In this document: in pieces, positions 1 through 10,529 of the stretch | How positions within the stretch are numbered: the first letter of the stretch is position 1 | Layout: each line of letters starts with the position of its first letter | NCBI GenBank assembly: GCA_001931905.2 | Contig: MSJI02000540.1 | Coordinates: 1 to 53,845 of the forward strand | Length of the DNA: 53,845 bases | Direction: 5' to 3' | Source of the DNA: Cladosporium sp. IMV 00045 | Taxonomy: Eukaryota; Ascomycota; Dothideomycetes; Cladosporiales; Cladosporiaceae | The notes under the pieces: generated by a model | Told to the model about the DNA's origin: nothing | What the model saw: only the letters and a program-made list of their open reading frames with translations | The model's database searches: none | Made by a program: the position numbers and the translations under genes

Positions 1-764
1 ATGTCGAATCGTGGTGTTTTGGCTCTGGACTCTGCTGCATGTCGTACACAGGAGAAGCTTGATATCTTCGCTATAACATATGCTAGAGTCGTGAATCATC
101 CGCACAGGTGTGCATGGGATGTGTTTTTGGTAGAAAGTCAGGTTGCAAAGTTTACTAGTGGAATGCAGCAGATCGTTGAGAGCGTATGTGGCAGCCAAGC
201 TTTCCGACTCCATACTTACCAATCCACCCCGAATCTGAACGGCGGAATATTGTTATTAGATTTTAATCTTGGATGCCTGCATATTTCCCATAAACTTGCG
301 AATTTCCTAATCCCTGTCAGTGGGAGCCAAGGTTACACCAGCGAAAACCCTAACCCTAAAGGCTCGCTGGTGTAACCGGGTTATATAGCTGGTGTAACCA
401 GGATATACCGGCTAAGGGACAGTTAGATTGCTATCAAACCATAATCCTTCCATAGTATGACTGAAAACACTCAAAACGATTTTGTCGATGCCAGGAAAGG
501 TGGCGTTGATGCCCACTGTCGCGGTCCGCTTGCCAGTTGATATGGGTTCGGTAGGAGGAGGGGTTGCGGAGTAGCAAATGGTGACGAGGAGAAAGGCGAA
601 GGCAGAGGTGAGTTCCTTGTGAGAGCTATAGTGCCTTTGGTTGCTCTGTAAATCATCGCCGTTAGTATTTTGCTAGTTCATATCAGTGGCATAAGGTGAT
701 GATTTGCAGAAGTGCTTTCTCAACTGTCTAAGAAGATCTCAAGATAAGAAAGCTATTTAAACTA
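1..764. other. Gene-poor left edge
   Basis: I see no recognisable gene here. An open frame of 124 codons runs from position 1 to 375, but its translation has no domain, signal peptide or composition that I recognise, and it ends inside the palindromic repeat at 331-409. The stretch lies directly upstream of a broken prenyltransferase relic, so it is best read as degenerating or intergenic DNA. Confidence 0.5.
331..409. repeat. Inverted plus tandem repeat with telomere-like core
   Basis: A perfect 14-bp inverted repeat (GGTTACACCAGCGA at 331-344 and its complement at 364-377) flanks a 19-bp loop containing AACCCTAACCCTAAA, which is two CCCTAA units as in fungal telomeres. The right arm is also the first of two imperfect 22-bp tandem copies (366-387 and 388-409), each beginning GCTGGTGTAACC. 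It could be a transposon terminus, a MITE-like remnant or an internal telomere-like scar. No transposase lies nearby, so the origin is unresolved. Confidence 0.75.
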
Positions 765-767
765 GTG

Positions 768-1577
768 CTAAGAGGAGAACTGGTCACTGCGTCCCTGGAG
801 CGGCTTTCTCTCGACATCAACCCGGCTCTTGGCAACATTAAAGCTCATTTCGCCGATGCGAAAGTGCGTTATGGCAATCAATTCCTTCGGCTCCATTACT
901 TGTCGTGCGATGCTATCAAGCCAACAGATTCTCGATTCAAGCTTTACGTTCGAACAGCTCACACCTCGCTGGCTAAGAACCAAGAGATCTTCACGCTGCG
1001 TGGGCGCCTTCTCGGGGATGAAGTCACAGCATGCCTCCATAACCTTTCGTCCTTCTGGTCTCTGGTCTTGTAAACACATGCAGACGATGTGGAGTTGCTA
1101 TTAAGCGACCATCGTACTGCGGGAATAATCTTCAACTTTGAACTGCGCTACGGTGACAAGATACCACGACCCAAACTCTACATACCTGTCAGACACTACG
1201 GTGGAACGGATTTGGAAGTTACTCAGGGTATCAGCCGCTTCCTTCATAAAATTGGATGGTCCGACTTAGCAAGCTCGTACGTTGAAGATATGCAAAGCAT
1301 ACTGTAAGTCTCTGGATAACAAGCTTCGCTCGCGACCTGTTAGAGGACAGTTGCAACATCTAGCCCCAACCAAGACTTCTCGTAGTCAATCGGAAGGCAT
1401 TCTTACATGGGCATCTCACACACCCAAATCGGGCCTTACGTGACTGTGTACTACAATGCGATGATTTTCTCAACTGGCACTGAGCAAGGCGAAGACGGGA
1501 AGCTGATTGGACCTGCGAGCAAACGTCGGCGCCATTTACTATTATCGATTCGCAGAACCAACACTCTTTGAGGTCCA
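768..1577 (+). pseudogene. Aromatic prenyltransferase (DMATS family), broken relic
   Basis: Reading mostly one frame (starting at positions divisible by 3), the translation matches the C-terminal two thirds of fungal dimethylallyltryptophan-synthase-type prenyltransferases, which attach a prenyl group to indole or other aromatic substrates in secondary metabolism. Recognisable blocks are LSLDINPALGNIKAH near 807-851, SRFKLYVRT near 934-960, TAGIIFNFELR near 1116-1148, KLYIPVRHYG near 1170-1199, and a distal block GPYVTVYYN near 1431-1457. The copy is disrupted. A TAA at 1071-1073 interrupts two conserved blocks that share a frame, residues are missing between the first two blocks, and a stop plus frame change follow at about 1305. 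The latter might instead hide an intron, since GTAAGT occurs at 1304. The N-terminal third is absent and no ATG begins the frame. I read it as a pseudogene; an unusual multi-exon gene is less likely. Confidence 0.75.
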
Positions 1578-2327
1578 TCCCAGGTTTCGGCAGGTACAAC
1601 CCAAGATTCCTAGGTTTCTGGCATTGTCTTAGGCGGCGCGGCAGGCCACTTCGACTGCCTCGAGCAACAGGTAGGGGACGCTTCGAGTTGTGACGGCCAT
1701 TTTCTTCGTTGCTTGGTCTGGTAATAATTGTTCTCGATTTTGGAAACTTTTGACTCTCATAAGCTATTAACAGATGTACCTCTATAGAGCCTGAAAGGCC
1801 GTCGATCCCGATACCGATATGGGCATGTTGAGATCTCGGACAGGCTTCCGAGAATCATTTCGCCAGGTTCATTACTCCATGCACCGAATGTCCTCCAGCT
1901 ACGACTGACAGGAGCAACTGTGACGTTAGCTCTCTTTAGATGCCTCGGTAGACCTTATGTAACCATATACGCTAGGAAGCAAATTCGAAGCGGCAATTGC
2001 GGTGAAGTCTAAATCATCAATCGGGTCCCTTTGTGGAGTAGCTTTAGACCGTAGTTGTCGCTTGTCACGCCCTGTGACTGCAGTTAGCGTTAGGGCACAA
2101 GATGATGCAGACTCTATGAAATTCTCGTCTTCTCGGCCCTTCAAGAGTTGCATAATTTTTCAAATTGCAAGATCTTCTCTTCTCAACGCTGCAGAGGATC
2201 AGTTTCAGGTCACCACTATCTCGACGTCCGCTGAGAGCACAAAGGGCTGAAGCTGTGAGAGCCACAACACACGACGTCTTGCACCGCTGAGCACCAACAA
2301 GCAAGTGCACTTTTTGAATCGAGGTCA
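1578..2327. other. Intergenic stretch, no recognisable gene
   Basis: Only short open frames without recognisable domains occur between the prenyltransferase relic and the Pdx2 gene. A minus-strand frame at 1926-2153 is open for 75 codons but resembles no family known to me. The last few hundred bases presumably include the promoter and leader of the downstream gene. Confidence 0.5.
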
Positions 2328-3095
2328 ATGGTCATGGCACAAATAACTGTCGGTGTCCTTGCATTACAAGGTGGTTTCCACGAGCACGTGTGTATGCTCA
2401 TGAAGGCAACTCAAGAGTTCGATAAAACAGCACCGTCAACCGGAAAAACACGTCCGGATCATGTGACATACGGCATAATCGAAGTCCGCACACCAGAACA
2501 GCTGGCATCATGTGACGGGTTGATCATACCGGGAGGCCAAAGCACAAGCATAGCGCGCCTTGTGCAATGGACTGGCTTGCTCGAGCCATTGCGAAACTTT
2601 GTGAGGATTCAACACAAACCGACATGGGGGACTTGTGCTGGCCTCGTTCTCCTCGCAAACGAACTCTACGACCCTCTCGACAATTCTCAGTCGACGGACT
2701 CCGGGCTGATTGGAGGCATGGACGTCCAGGTGCAGCGAAACTTCTTTGGGAGGTCGGACCGGACCTTTGAAGCAGCAATGAATCTACCGTTGTTTGGAGA
2801 GGGTGAGCAGTTCAAGGCATTGTTCTTAGACGCTCCCGTCGTGCGAAGCGTGATATCCGCCCAGTCACAATCCGTTGATGGGAATGGAGTGGAAGTACTA
2901 GCACAGATTCCCACTCGGAGTGCAGGTTTAGGGGAGTCGAGCACACATGGCTCAAAAGATATCGATGGCGTTAGCTTGATAGTCGCGGCCAGCCAAGGCA
3001 ACATTTGGGGAACCTCTTTCCACCCTGAGCTAGGGAGCGACACTAGGTTCCATGAGGTGTGGCTAAGACTGGTCGCAGCCAATACTCTCGACTAG
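2328..3095 (+). CDS. PDX2: Pyridoxal 5'-phosphate synthase glutaminase subunit (Pdx2/Sno family)
   Basis: A 255-residue intronless protein of the PdxT/Sno class I glutamine amidotransferases. It releases ammonia from glutamine and passes it to the Pdx1/Snz synthase, which makes pyridoxal phosphate de novo. The start ITVGVLALQGGFHEH, the oxyanion/loop segment IPGGQSTS (residues 67-74), the nucleophile elbow GTCAGL (Cys103) and FHPEL (His232, Glu234) give the complete Cys-His-Glu triad. Compared with bacterial PdxT (about 190 residues) it has extra loops, for example residues 34-47 and about 158-215, as is common in fungal Pdx2. Two ATGs (2328 and 2334) are possible starts two codons apart. The partner Pdx1/Snz is not in this window, unlike the yeast SNO/SNZ pairs. 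Confidence 0.93.
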   Translation: MVMAQITVGVLALQGGFHEHVCMLMKATQEFDKTAPSTGKTRPDHVTYGIIEVRTPEQLASCDGLIIPGGQSTSIARLVQWTGLLEPLRNFVRIQHKPTWGTCAGLVLLANELYDPLDNSQSTDSGLIGGMDVQVQRNFFGRSDRTFEAAMNLPLFGEGEQFKALFLDAPVVRSVISAQSQSVDGNGVEVLAQIPTRSAGLGESSTHGSKDIDGVSLIVAASQGNIWGTSFHPELGSDTRFHEVWLRLVAANTLD

Positions 3096-3458
3096 TGGCG
3101 AGAATATTAGGTTCAAGCGGCCGCCTTTCACTAACACTCGAAAATATATATAACCTTCTATTACTTTAAATAGAAAAAACTTGGATATTTACTTGAGTTC
3201 TATATAACTACAAGAAAGTTACAAAACACCCTCATCTTTCGTATTCATGAGCGCCAGCGATGTGAGTCATGCCAACCAGTCGTCACATCCGAGGTAACTC
3301 ACGGGAGCAACTTTGCTTAAATTTGGACTCCATTGCCTGCAGGTCTCCTTTCTGGGGGTGTCATAGAAGCTTTGTGAAATATATACTAGAAGACAGTCGC
3401 TCCAAACTTATATCTACACCAAATCCACAATTCTTGACTAGTTCTCTATCACCTTGCA
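3096..3458. promoter_or_regulatory. Intergenic region before the deaminase gene
   Basis: The first part is AT-rich, with TATATATA-like sequence near 3145-3152, and probably holds the Pdx2 3' end. The remainder is the likely promoter and leader of the deaminase gene that begins at 3459. I see no defined operator. Confidence 0.4.
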
Positions 3459-4683
3459 ATGGCTAATGTTGAGGGCGCGCTTTCCATTGACGCCCGTCGG
3501 CAATTGCGAAACTCCATCGCGCATACGACGAACCCTTTTATCCAAAGACTTCCGAAAATAGAGCTCCATGTTCATATTGAGGGCACCCTAACACCCGAGC
3601 TCAAGTGGAAGTTCTCGCAGCGCAATGGCATGACACTCAAGCATCCCCGCACAGGAGCGGTGTTTTCTTCTCTAGAAGAACTGCAGGACTCCCATGATAC
3701 GATGAAGCCTCTAGCGGAAGGACAAATGAGCAATGCCGAGGAGACCTTGTCTTTCTTTGAAGCTTACTATGGCGGCTTTGAAATGCTGAGAACCTCTCAA
3801 GATTACCATGATCTTGCAATGCATTACTTCACACGTGCTTCGGCGATGAATGTGCGGTATTGCGAGATCTTCTTCGATCCTCAAGGGCACACGCGCACTG
3901 GGACCACTTGGGAGACGATGATGGCTGGTTTCCGATCGGCTCAGAAAGAAGCCGAGGAGCGCCTTAATGTGTGTCCGATGCGGAATTGTACAGATTCATC
4001 GATGCTATTACTGACGACCGTCATAGGTGAAAAGCGCATGGATCATGTGTTTGCTCCGGGACGAGTCACCTGACTCAGGAATGGAACACTATCTTGCCTC
4101 CCTCGCTTACCGCGACATGATAGTCGGCATCGGCCTGGACTCGAATGAAGACCAACGCCCTCCATCACTTTTCGAAGAGATTTATGTTCGTGCTAGAGCA
4201 GATGGATTTCGTCTGACAGCGCACTGTGATGTTGGCAAGGCCTACCCTCTCGAGCACGTCCATCAGACAGTCAAGACCATTGGTCGCACAGGCGCTGATC
4301 GTGTGGACCATGGTCTCAATGCCACGGACGATCCCGAGCTGATGGGGCTCATACGGGATAAAGGAGTTGGAATGACCATTTGCCCATGGTCTTATATTCG
4401 GCATCAGCCTTTCGACGAGGTGTTTGAACGCATCCGCACGCTGTTCGATGCGGGTATCAAGATATCCATTGCGAGCGATGACCCTACGTTCATGGAAGAC
4501 ACTTGGATGCATGAGAACCTAATATTGGTCGAGAGGTTTTGCAGGTTCGACGAGAAAGATATGATGCGCTTGGTGCGGGACGCTGTCGATGTTTGTTGGG
4601 CTGCTGACAGCGTGAAGCAAGCGATCAGAAAAGAGCTGGACGGCATTGGTATCTCGCTGAAATCGGGTTCTGGGGAGATCTAG
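3459..4683 (+). CDS. Adenine/adenosine deaminase-family protein
   Basis: Two exons, 3459-3968 and 4027-4683, joined across a 58-nt GTGTGT...TAG intron, give 388 residues. Family marks are the metal-binding HVHIEGT (His37, His39), the block IMCLLRDES near the exon junction shared with yeast adenine deaminase Aah1, RVDHG, and SDDPTF (Asp321, Asp322). Such enzymes hydrolyse the 6-amino group of adenine or adenosine in purine salvage. The motif that is normally HAGE, whose Glu is the catalytic acid/base, reads HCDV here (His236), so the usual catalytic glutamate is not in place. I recall a fungal subgroup with a similar HCDV motif, annotated only as adenosine deaminase family, so substrate and even activity are uncertain. 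The second exon continues in phase 0, which supports the intron. Confidence 0.85.
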
Positions 4684-5099
4684 GTCAATGAGATGCATCA
4701 ACGAACGGAACCCGCTTTGCAGGCGGCACTCACTCATGCTATCCGGGGACACGCCGACCCTAAGTTATACAGGGCGCCCGTTGTTCTTAAGCTTCATGTC
4801 TTCGTGACTAGACTTGTGTCTGCGCTCCATCTGAGTGGCTCGTAGAGTGCAATAGAGAACGTCTTGGACGTATGATTTTTCCTGTCATTCCCCGCCGTGG
4901 ACGAGTCAACTATGGAAGTCTGATTTCCTGGTGGACAGTGATAGCGCTAGACGTGACATAGCCCTTGCCCCCTTCCCTGGCGTATAAATGAATCGTTTGA
5001 AACGGGGCCGATTGTGATGGACTGATCCATCTAAGCCTCCCCATGTCACAAGGTCTCTTGCTGCAAATCTGTGCGCAAGATCCCCTCTCCGATTCAATT
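4684..5099. other. Convergent intergenic region
   Basis: About 0.4 kb between two converging genes, the deaminase on plus and the Zn-cluster regulator on minus. It presumably holds both 3' untranslated regions. No gene or repeat is recognisable. Confidence 0.5.
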
Positions 5100-6803
5100 C
5101 TATTGTCTTCTCCACTGGCTTTCAAGAGTCCCTATAACTTTTCCCATCCGCCAACCAGTCTGGCTTTCCATCCTCCTTAGGAAGTTGAGACAAGCCAGCT
5201 GGTCACCGCTTTCCCACAATAGACCACCCCAAACCGCCAAACAATGGTGTGCCGTAAAGCACGTGTTCTCCGCCCGAGCCGTAGACGAAGCAAGCCCGAC
5301 TACTTGGAGCAGATGGTGACGCATTTGCTGCCTGAGCAATTCACGTTCCTCAGAAGACTCCGCAGTCTTCCATGAATTCCTACACGCGGCCACGACTATG
5401 ACGAGTTGTGCGATATGATAATACTGTACTCCCACTGCGTGGAAAGAAGCTAACATCCATATTTCCGGCAGAAAGCGAGCATTTGCCGGGTTGGGAGGCG
5501 AGTGGTGTATTGGTTGAAACGAGACTGGTTTCGAAAGGTACCAGTCTGATATGTCTCTCTTCAAACGATCTTCGGCGTCAGCATTAGGGAGCCCAGCGTA
5601 AACGCACGATAATAACCTAGCGAGCAACAAGACCATACGATTGGCCCATGCAGCATCGGTATTACCACGGAGCCAACTTGCGTTATGGAACATGTCGAGG
5701 CTTGAGCGAATCGGGGTTCGTGTCAACAGAGAGATGTATATGTCTTCACGCAGACAAAGCCAGGCTGTCGCTTCACCGAGACCGCCCGATTGTAAGAAAT
5801 GAGATTTTTGGTCCAAAAGTCGCGTAACTCCTTGCAAATGAAAGCGGCTGTCTTCTTCTGCTGAGGTATTAGAAGAGCTTCGTTGCTGCGTGCGGAGATC
5901 AACCTTACCGTCCATCTCCTCGTTCTGTCTTAAGATCGCCACTGCTGCTAACACATCTTCGTCCACGTTTCGTGTGTCGGCCAGGGCAGGAATGAGAAGT
6001 TGCAAGCAGGAAGTCTGATATTCCAAGGCAACATCTCCTTTCCCAAGATCATGTCGATTGATGTGCCGCGACGAGAATGCGCATATGGCGTATAGTAGCA
6101 ATGGATTGTCGAGAGCTCTTTTGGTAGCCTCCATCTCAAAGCTACGGCCTTCATCTGTGCCATCAGCCCACAATGCCATGTTGTCTGCGAAATTGCGGAG
6201 AAGGATAGCTTCTTTCCTGGACAAAATTGGAGCAGCGGTATCTGCGGGAATTGCATTGGTGGCGCCGAGTCCTAGTTTGCACGTTGACCGCAAATCAGCA
6301 CCCAGCGTCTCCACCAAGAGGCGTCCTCGATCATCTACTAGACCCTCTGGGGACTGTGAAGACTTTTCAGAGCCTGTTGTGACAGTGATTACCCGTGCAG
6401 CTGGGTTGGCAGTTACATCGTCGCCTACTCGTTGTGCGAGTGAGTGCTCCCGACTCAAGTCATTCCCCTGTGAGCTGAAGTTTGTAACAGGGTCCAGTAC
6501 TCTCCGGGCACAATCATCGCGCAGATGACGCTCACTGTGGTATAAATCGACAATTTCAGGAGTTTCGTCGTGATACCGGAGAGAACCTCGTCGGGGTGCT
6601 CGTGCCTGTGCCGGTGTGAGGTTAGGTCCAGTATGTGTGCGGCTGCTCAGATGATGATGCTTGAACCTTATGGCGGATGTGCGTATACACTCTATATTCA
6701 GTTTCACGCATTCGTTGCAGGTTCCTCCGACATGGTCACACTTGACCTTGCGGAGACGACATGCCTCGCACACCGGGAGGGATTTCCGCCCAGCGAGACT
6801 CAT
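5100..6803 (-). CDS. Zn(II)2Cys6 fungal transcription factor
   Basis: A 567-residue protein with an N-terminal Zn(II)2Cys6 binuclear cluster: Cys12, 15, 22, 29, 32 and 39, spaced CX2CX6CX6CX2CX6C, with the basic stretch RLRKVKC. This class binds CGG-containing DNA elements. The long C-terminal part includes a segment near residues 330-380 (LREDIYISLLTRTPIR) typical of fungal-specific regulatory domains of the ARCA-like group. The ATG at 6803 immediately precedes the cluster, so the start is well placed. The frame is open throughout without a need for introns. The target genes cannot be told from sequence, since neighbours on both sides are functionally unrelated. Confidence 0.88.
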   Translation of the reverse strand: MSLAGRKSLPVCEACRLRKVKCDHVGGTCNECVKLNIECIRTSAIRFKHHHLSSRTHTGPNLTPAQARAPRRGSLRYHDETPEIVDLYHSERHLRDDCARRVLDPVTNFSSQGNDLSREHSLAQRVGDDVTANPAARVITVTTGSEKSSQSPEGLVDDRGRLLVETLGADLRSTCKLGLGATNAIPADTAAPILSRKEAILLRNFADNMALWADGTDEGRSFEMEATKRALDNPLLLYAICAFSSRHINRHDLGKGDVALEYQTSCLQLLIPALADTRNVDEDVLAAVAILRQNEEMDGKVDLRTQQRSSSNTSAEEDSRFHLQGVTRLLDQKSHFLQSGGLGEATAWLCLREDIYISLLTRTPIRSSLDMFHNASWLRGNTDAAWANRMVLLLARLLSCVYAGLPNADAEDRLKRDISDWYLSKPVSFQPIHHSPPNPANARFLPEIWMLASFHAVGVQYYHIAQLVIVVAACRNSWKTAESSEERELLRQQMRHHLLQVVGLASSTARAENTCFTAHHCLAVWGGLLWESGDQLACLNFLRRMESQTGWRMGKVIGTLESQWRRQ

Positions 6804-8090
6804 CCTCCTGGATTACTCGCGAGTAAGGCAAACCTCTGCGCCCTACATGCCGCTGCGTGTAACGTCAGCGAGATGGTGCCTCCGAAGATAGGATAAGATC
6901 GTGTCAGGCGATTTGCGTATATTTCCCGCGACGGTGGTAGACGTGGATGGTTTTTCAAGATGCGGCTTCCTTCCGCTTTATCAGCCGCCGCGCAGAGATC
7001 TTTCACTTTGATTGGCCGTATCTTGATGGCCGAAGACTCCGCCGTCAAGCCAGAGATCCAAAAAAAGGGGCGTTTGAAAATTAGCAATATGGGCCGTAGT
7101 ATGTGGATGAGAAGGCGAGGATTTACTCGCATTCGCTCCGCTGGAAAGACCCAAAGAAGGCACTGCGTCATCGAACGATGAACTTCAATGTTGCTAGCCT
7201 TTCTTTCCTCTCGGTGGGTGGGAATGGCAGTCCGATGGTAATTGAGTCGCCACATGCTCTACATCAGAAAGCTCGCGAAGAAGCTTGGACTTTCTTTCGC
7301 TCCCAAGCTGTGTTATCAAGGAACTCCTACGAAGGCCATTATGTGGGAAGACTGGCAGATTGGTAATAAGGTAGGGATGCCCTCGGCTCAAACAACAGTC
7401 TCTCGGAGGATGAGACCAAAGTTGTCGACCACTCTTGATCTGATGCGTGAAAGTTGATAGGTTGCTTATGAGATCAGGACAACGCGACGAGTTGTAAGGT
7501 ATCTGGCGACGATGCTTAACCCTAAGCATGGGTCCGGAATCAACTTATCATTATCAATGACCGCGCGCGATGATCTTCGCACCAGCTTAGCGTGCGGCTG
7601 AGACATGCATCTTCGCCACGATGCTGTAATGCCAACCCCAGACACCACTCCTTTCAATCCTTCCCATCGCGGGAAGTGTCTCTCAGATAGCATGATTGAG
7701 TCACTTGTGCTGTTCCCTAACCCGCCACGAATTTCTGTGGTCTTTGTAAAGTGCATCGCCATAATCTGCACAGAAGGCACGTCGCGGCATGCCGAGCAAA
7801 CAAACACCTGGTCTGTAAACGCAACGCTAGCGAGCAAGCAGTGCAATAGCCCTAACAAATGCAGGGTGCAAAGCATTCATATTGGCTCGGCATCACTCCC
7901 AAGTCATGTCAGTCATTTAATTCTACAGCTCGATGCTCAGCCGTTGCTCGGCAAATGACGCACCAATCGCTAGTCTTCTATGGAATAATGACAGCCTGCG
8001 AATCTCTCGGTTGCCAGAGAACCTCTTCTATGCTTTCCACTTCTCAGTTCTGGAGTCGCCTGGTCCTCCTGCGTGCGCATTACGGCTGCC
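6804..8090. other. Long intergenic region between regulator and lectin genes
   Basis: This 1.3-kb stretch separates two divergently transcribed genes and should hold both promoters. Open frames on both strands overlap one another and lack recognisable domains. The only one worth naming is the small minus-strand frame at 7466-7876, listed separately. Confidence 0.45.
7466..7876 (-). CDS. Possible small secreted protein (weak candidate)
   Basis: An ATG-initiated frame of 136 codons whose first 20 or so residues (MLCTLHLLGLLHCLLASVAF) are hydrophobic and look like a signal peptide. The predicted mature part is basic, with few cysteines (VCSAC near the N-terminus). No family is recognised. A competing plus-strand frame of similar length covers the same DNA, and 136 codons can be open by chance in GC-rich DNA, so support is weak. 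If real it would be a lineage-specific secreted protein. Confidence 0.2.
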   Translation of the reverse strand: MLCTLHLLGLLHCLLASVAFTDQVFVCSACRDVPSVQIMAMHFTKTTEIRGGLGNSTSDSIMLSERHFPRWEGLKGVVSGVGITASWRRCMSQPHAKLVRRSSRAVIDNDKLIPDPCLGLSIVARYLTTRRVVLIS

Positions 8091-9726
8091 ATGGTCTACA
8101 ATGAAGCCGCACCGTTGCCTGGTGCTCAAAATATGTCTCCTAATCTGAGAGCCGAAGGACCAGAAACAACCGGTCACTCAAGCGGCTCAGCGCCGAGCGA
8201 CGCGAAAGATCGGCCAGGCCTCGAGGTCGTGACTAGCAATGGACAAGACAAAGAAGTCGTTCAGGCCGACAAAGAAGTCGTCCACACGGCAGCAGGCTTC
8301 GATTCCGGAGAAAAGCAGGTATCGGAGCCTTTCATACATCCGGACGCACCGCCCACTCGTTCGTATGAACAGCCAAGGCATCCTCGCGTATGTGGCTTGA
8401 AACGAGGAATCTTCTGGGGTATACTAGTCGCCGCGCTCGTCTTTGTACTTGGACTTGCCATAGGCTTGGGGGTGGGACTCAGCAAAGATGAGTCAGAAGA
8501 GCCGGATGCCCCTCCCGCCAGCAGTACAACAACACAAGTGCCGGTGCAGCCGTCAGCTGCGCCCATAGATGATTCCCTCAAAATTGGTGGCGCCCTTTCA
8601 GATCGCTTTTTCTCAAACGAAGGCGTGTGGAATGGCACTGGCATTGCGACCAATTGGCAGAGGTTTGCTTCCAACTTCGAGGATGCGACAGCTGGGGATA
8701 ACCAGGTCGTCTACTATCAACACTTTTCGGGTGCCATTCGCTGGATGCGCAAAACAAATTCTGGCGAATGGGTTAGAGGCCCGTCCGACTCGGAGATTGT
8801 CGCTGAAGACGCGAAGAACAGCACGCCCATAGCTGCAGTACACTTGGATGTAGCCGGGGAGAAGCTCTGGCATATTTTTTGTAAGCTAAAAGCCAAGGTC
8901 ATGTCGAACTGTGTTTGCCAGAGACTAACAAAAAGTCTAGACATAGATCAGGAGAACCGCATTCGTCAGCGCTCGGGCAGCAATTCATCATCTTCTTGGA
9001 CTGACGGCTCAATCAATGATGCAAATTTAATGGCGTATCGCGGCGACCTAGTAGGCCTGCACGCTTGTTGGGCGGGCATCGGTAACAGTGCTCCGATTCG
9101 GTTGTGGTATGCTTCGGATAACACGACTTTCGAGGAATATCTTCTCCAAGACGACGAATGGAGATGGCAACAAAGCTGGGACAACTACAATGGAGCGGCC
9201 GGGGTTGGCTGCTACAGTTGGAGCACAGGCGTCCACATCTACGCTGCTTTGGTCAACACAAACAATGATGTTGAGCTTTGGTATCAGGATCCAACCAGCG
9301 CGGAGCCAGCTTGGCGACAGAGTGAGTCAGATTATAAATCGCATGAGTGGATCAAAAGATGATGACTGACATGCTCCCGAATTAGCGGATGTTGTAATCC
9401 CAGATGTCCACCCTGCCTCGTCAATATCTCTGTCGATGTTCATCTGTGTTGTGCAGAAGCATAATCCGAACGAGCTACAAGTTTCCCAAATGACCTGGAG
9501 CGGTGACAATACTACGCGAGAGTACGACCGGCGCTTTTCTTTGGAGGGGGGAGCTGAGAGCGTAGGCGGAACCCGTTTGACGACGTACTCAAGGTCTAAT
9601 GGCACGGGCGGTAATGATGTTTTCATATTCAATCAGATGCATGGTGATGATCTTACAGAGCTGAAACGAGGATTGGAGGACTCCGACGGGACATGGTCCG
9701 AGAACAACATAGCGACGCGAAACTGA
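8091..9726 (+). CDS. Membrane-anchored fucose-specific-lectin-like protein
   Basis: Three exons, 8091-8880, 8941-9321 and 9386-9726, encode 503 residues. The introns are 60 nt (GTAAGC, branch CTAAC, TAG) and 64 nt (GTGAGT, branch CTGAC, TAG), and both joins keep the frame. ATG 8091 in a GCCATGG context is the natural start. The product has a cytosolic, Pro/Glu-rich N-terminal part of about 100 residues, one transmembrane helix at about 106-130 (GILVAALVFVLGLAIGLGVG), a Ser/Thr/Pro linker and a C-terminal domain. That domain has repeated blades such as IRLWYASDN and VELWYQDPTS, typical of the AAL-type six-bladed fucose lectins. It is therefore a likely type II membrane protein exposing a glycan-binding propeller. 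The role in recognition or adhesion is inference, and sugar specificity cannot be read off here. Confidence 0.8.
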
Positions 9727-10529
9727 GGCAGTAGTCATTCTAGCCTGATAATACGATAGATATTACTCGTTTTCGAAAGCAATAAGTTATACTTAATACT
9801 ATTATTCAGATGCGCAATGGGCTTGCCCTACGTCTCTACAACGGCATCGATACCAAAGAAAAGGACGAACTTGTTTGCTGAACAGTGCAGAGAGGTAAGC
9901 CTAGGTCAACTACGACTACTGAGCCCAGAGTCGGGAGCTGACGACGCCTGAAATAAGCTCTGAAGGCCGCATTGCGGTGAGACCACATGACAGCGTACAG
10001 AAGGCAGATAGCTGCACTTTACCAGAGCGATGACTGAAAAATGAACGTTTGGTGCGAGCCTTCCCGAGTATTTTTCATCCTCGCCTCGAACTTGCACTCC
10101 CTTGACTGTGTTTACTGGCTTAAAGAGGCAATATCGATCAGCTCAGACAGCTTGTGAGTTCATCACATGTTCGAGACTACCATGTGGTGTTTTTAATGAG
10201 ACTCCCTCGGTCACATGCAGGTAGCTTTCAATGGAATGAAACACCAACTCCACCGATCCAACGAGAGAAGATCCATGCTACGTGCAGCCCAAAGATTGAG
10301 TAGATGCTGAGCTTGGGCTTCGTAACAATGATGAGGCCAGGAGGACAATCAGATTGAAATAACTGAAGTTTCGCGATTGTTCGTCACTGATGCTATTTAT
10401 GAAGGAAAAAGTGAGACCACTGCGTCCTGTGCTTTTGGCAAAGATTCGTTCCTCGTTGATTATTTTGGTGATCGTGCAGCGAAGGTGTGGTTCTTAACAG
10501 CTAGCCGTACGACGTGCCCACGCAACCAC
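9727..10529. other. Convergent intergenic region
   Basis: About 0.8 kb between the 3' ends of the lectin gene (plus) and the permease gene (minus). Short open frames only; no domain, repeat or RNA gene recognised. Confidence 0.5.

Noticed and set aside
331..409. A true telomere or Starship-type element end
   Set aside because: Only two CCCTAA units are present and no tyrosine-recombinase captain gene is seen, so neither reading is supported beyond a general repeat call.
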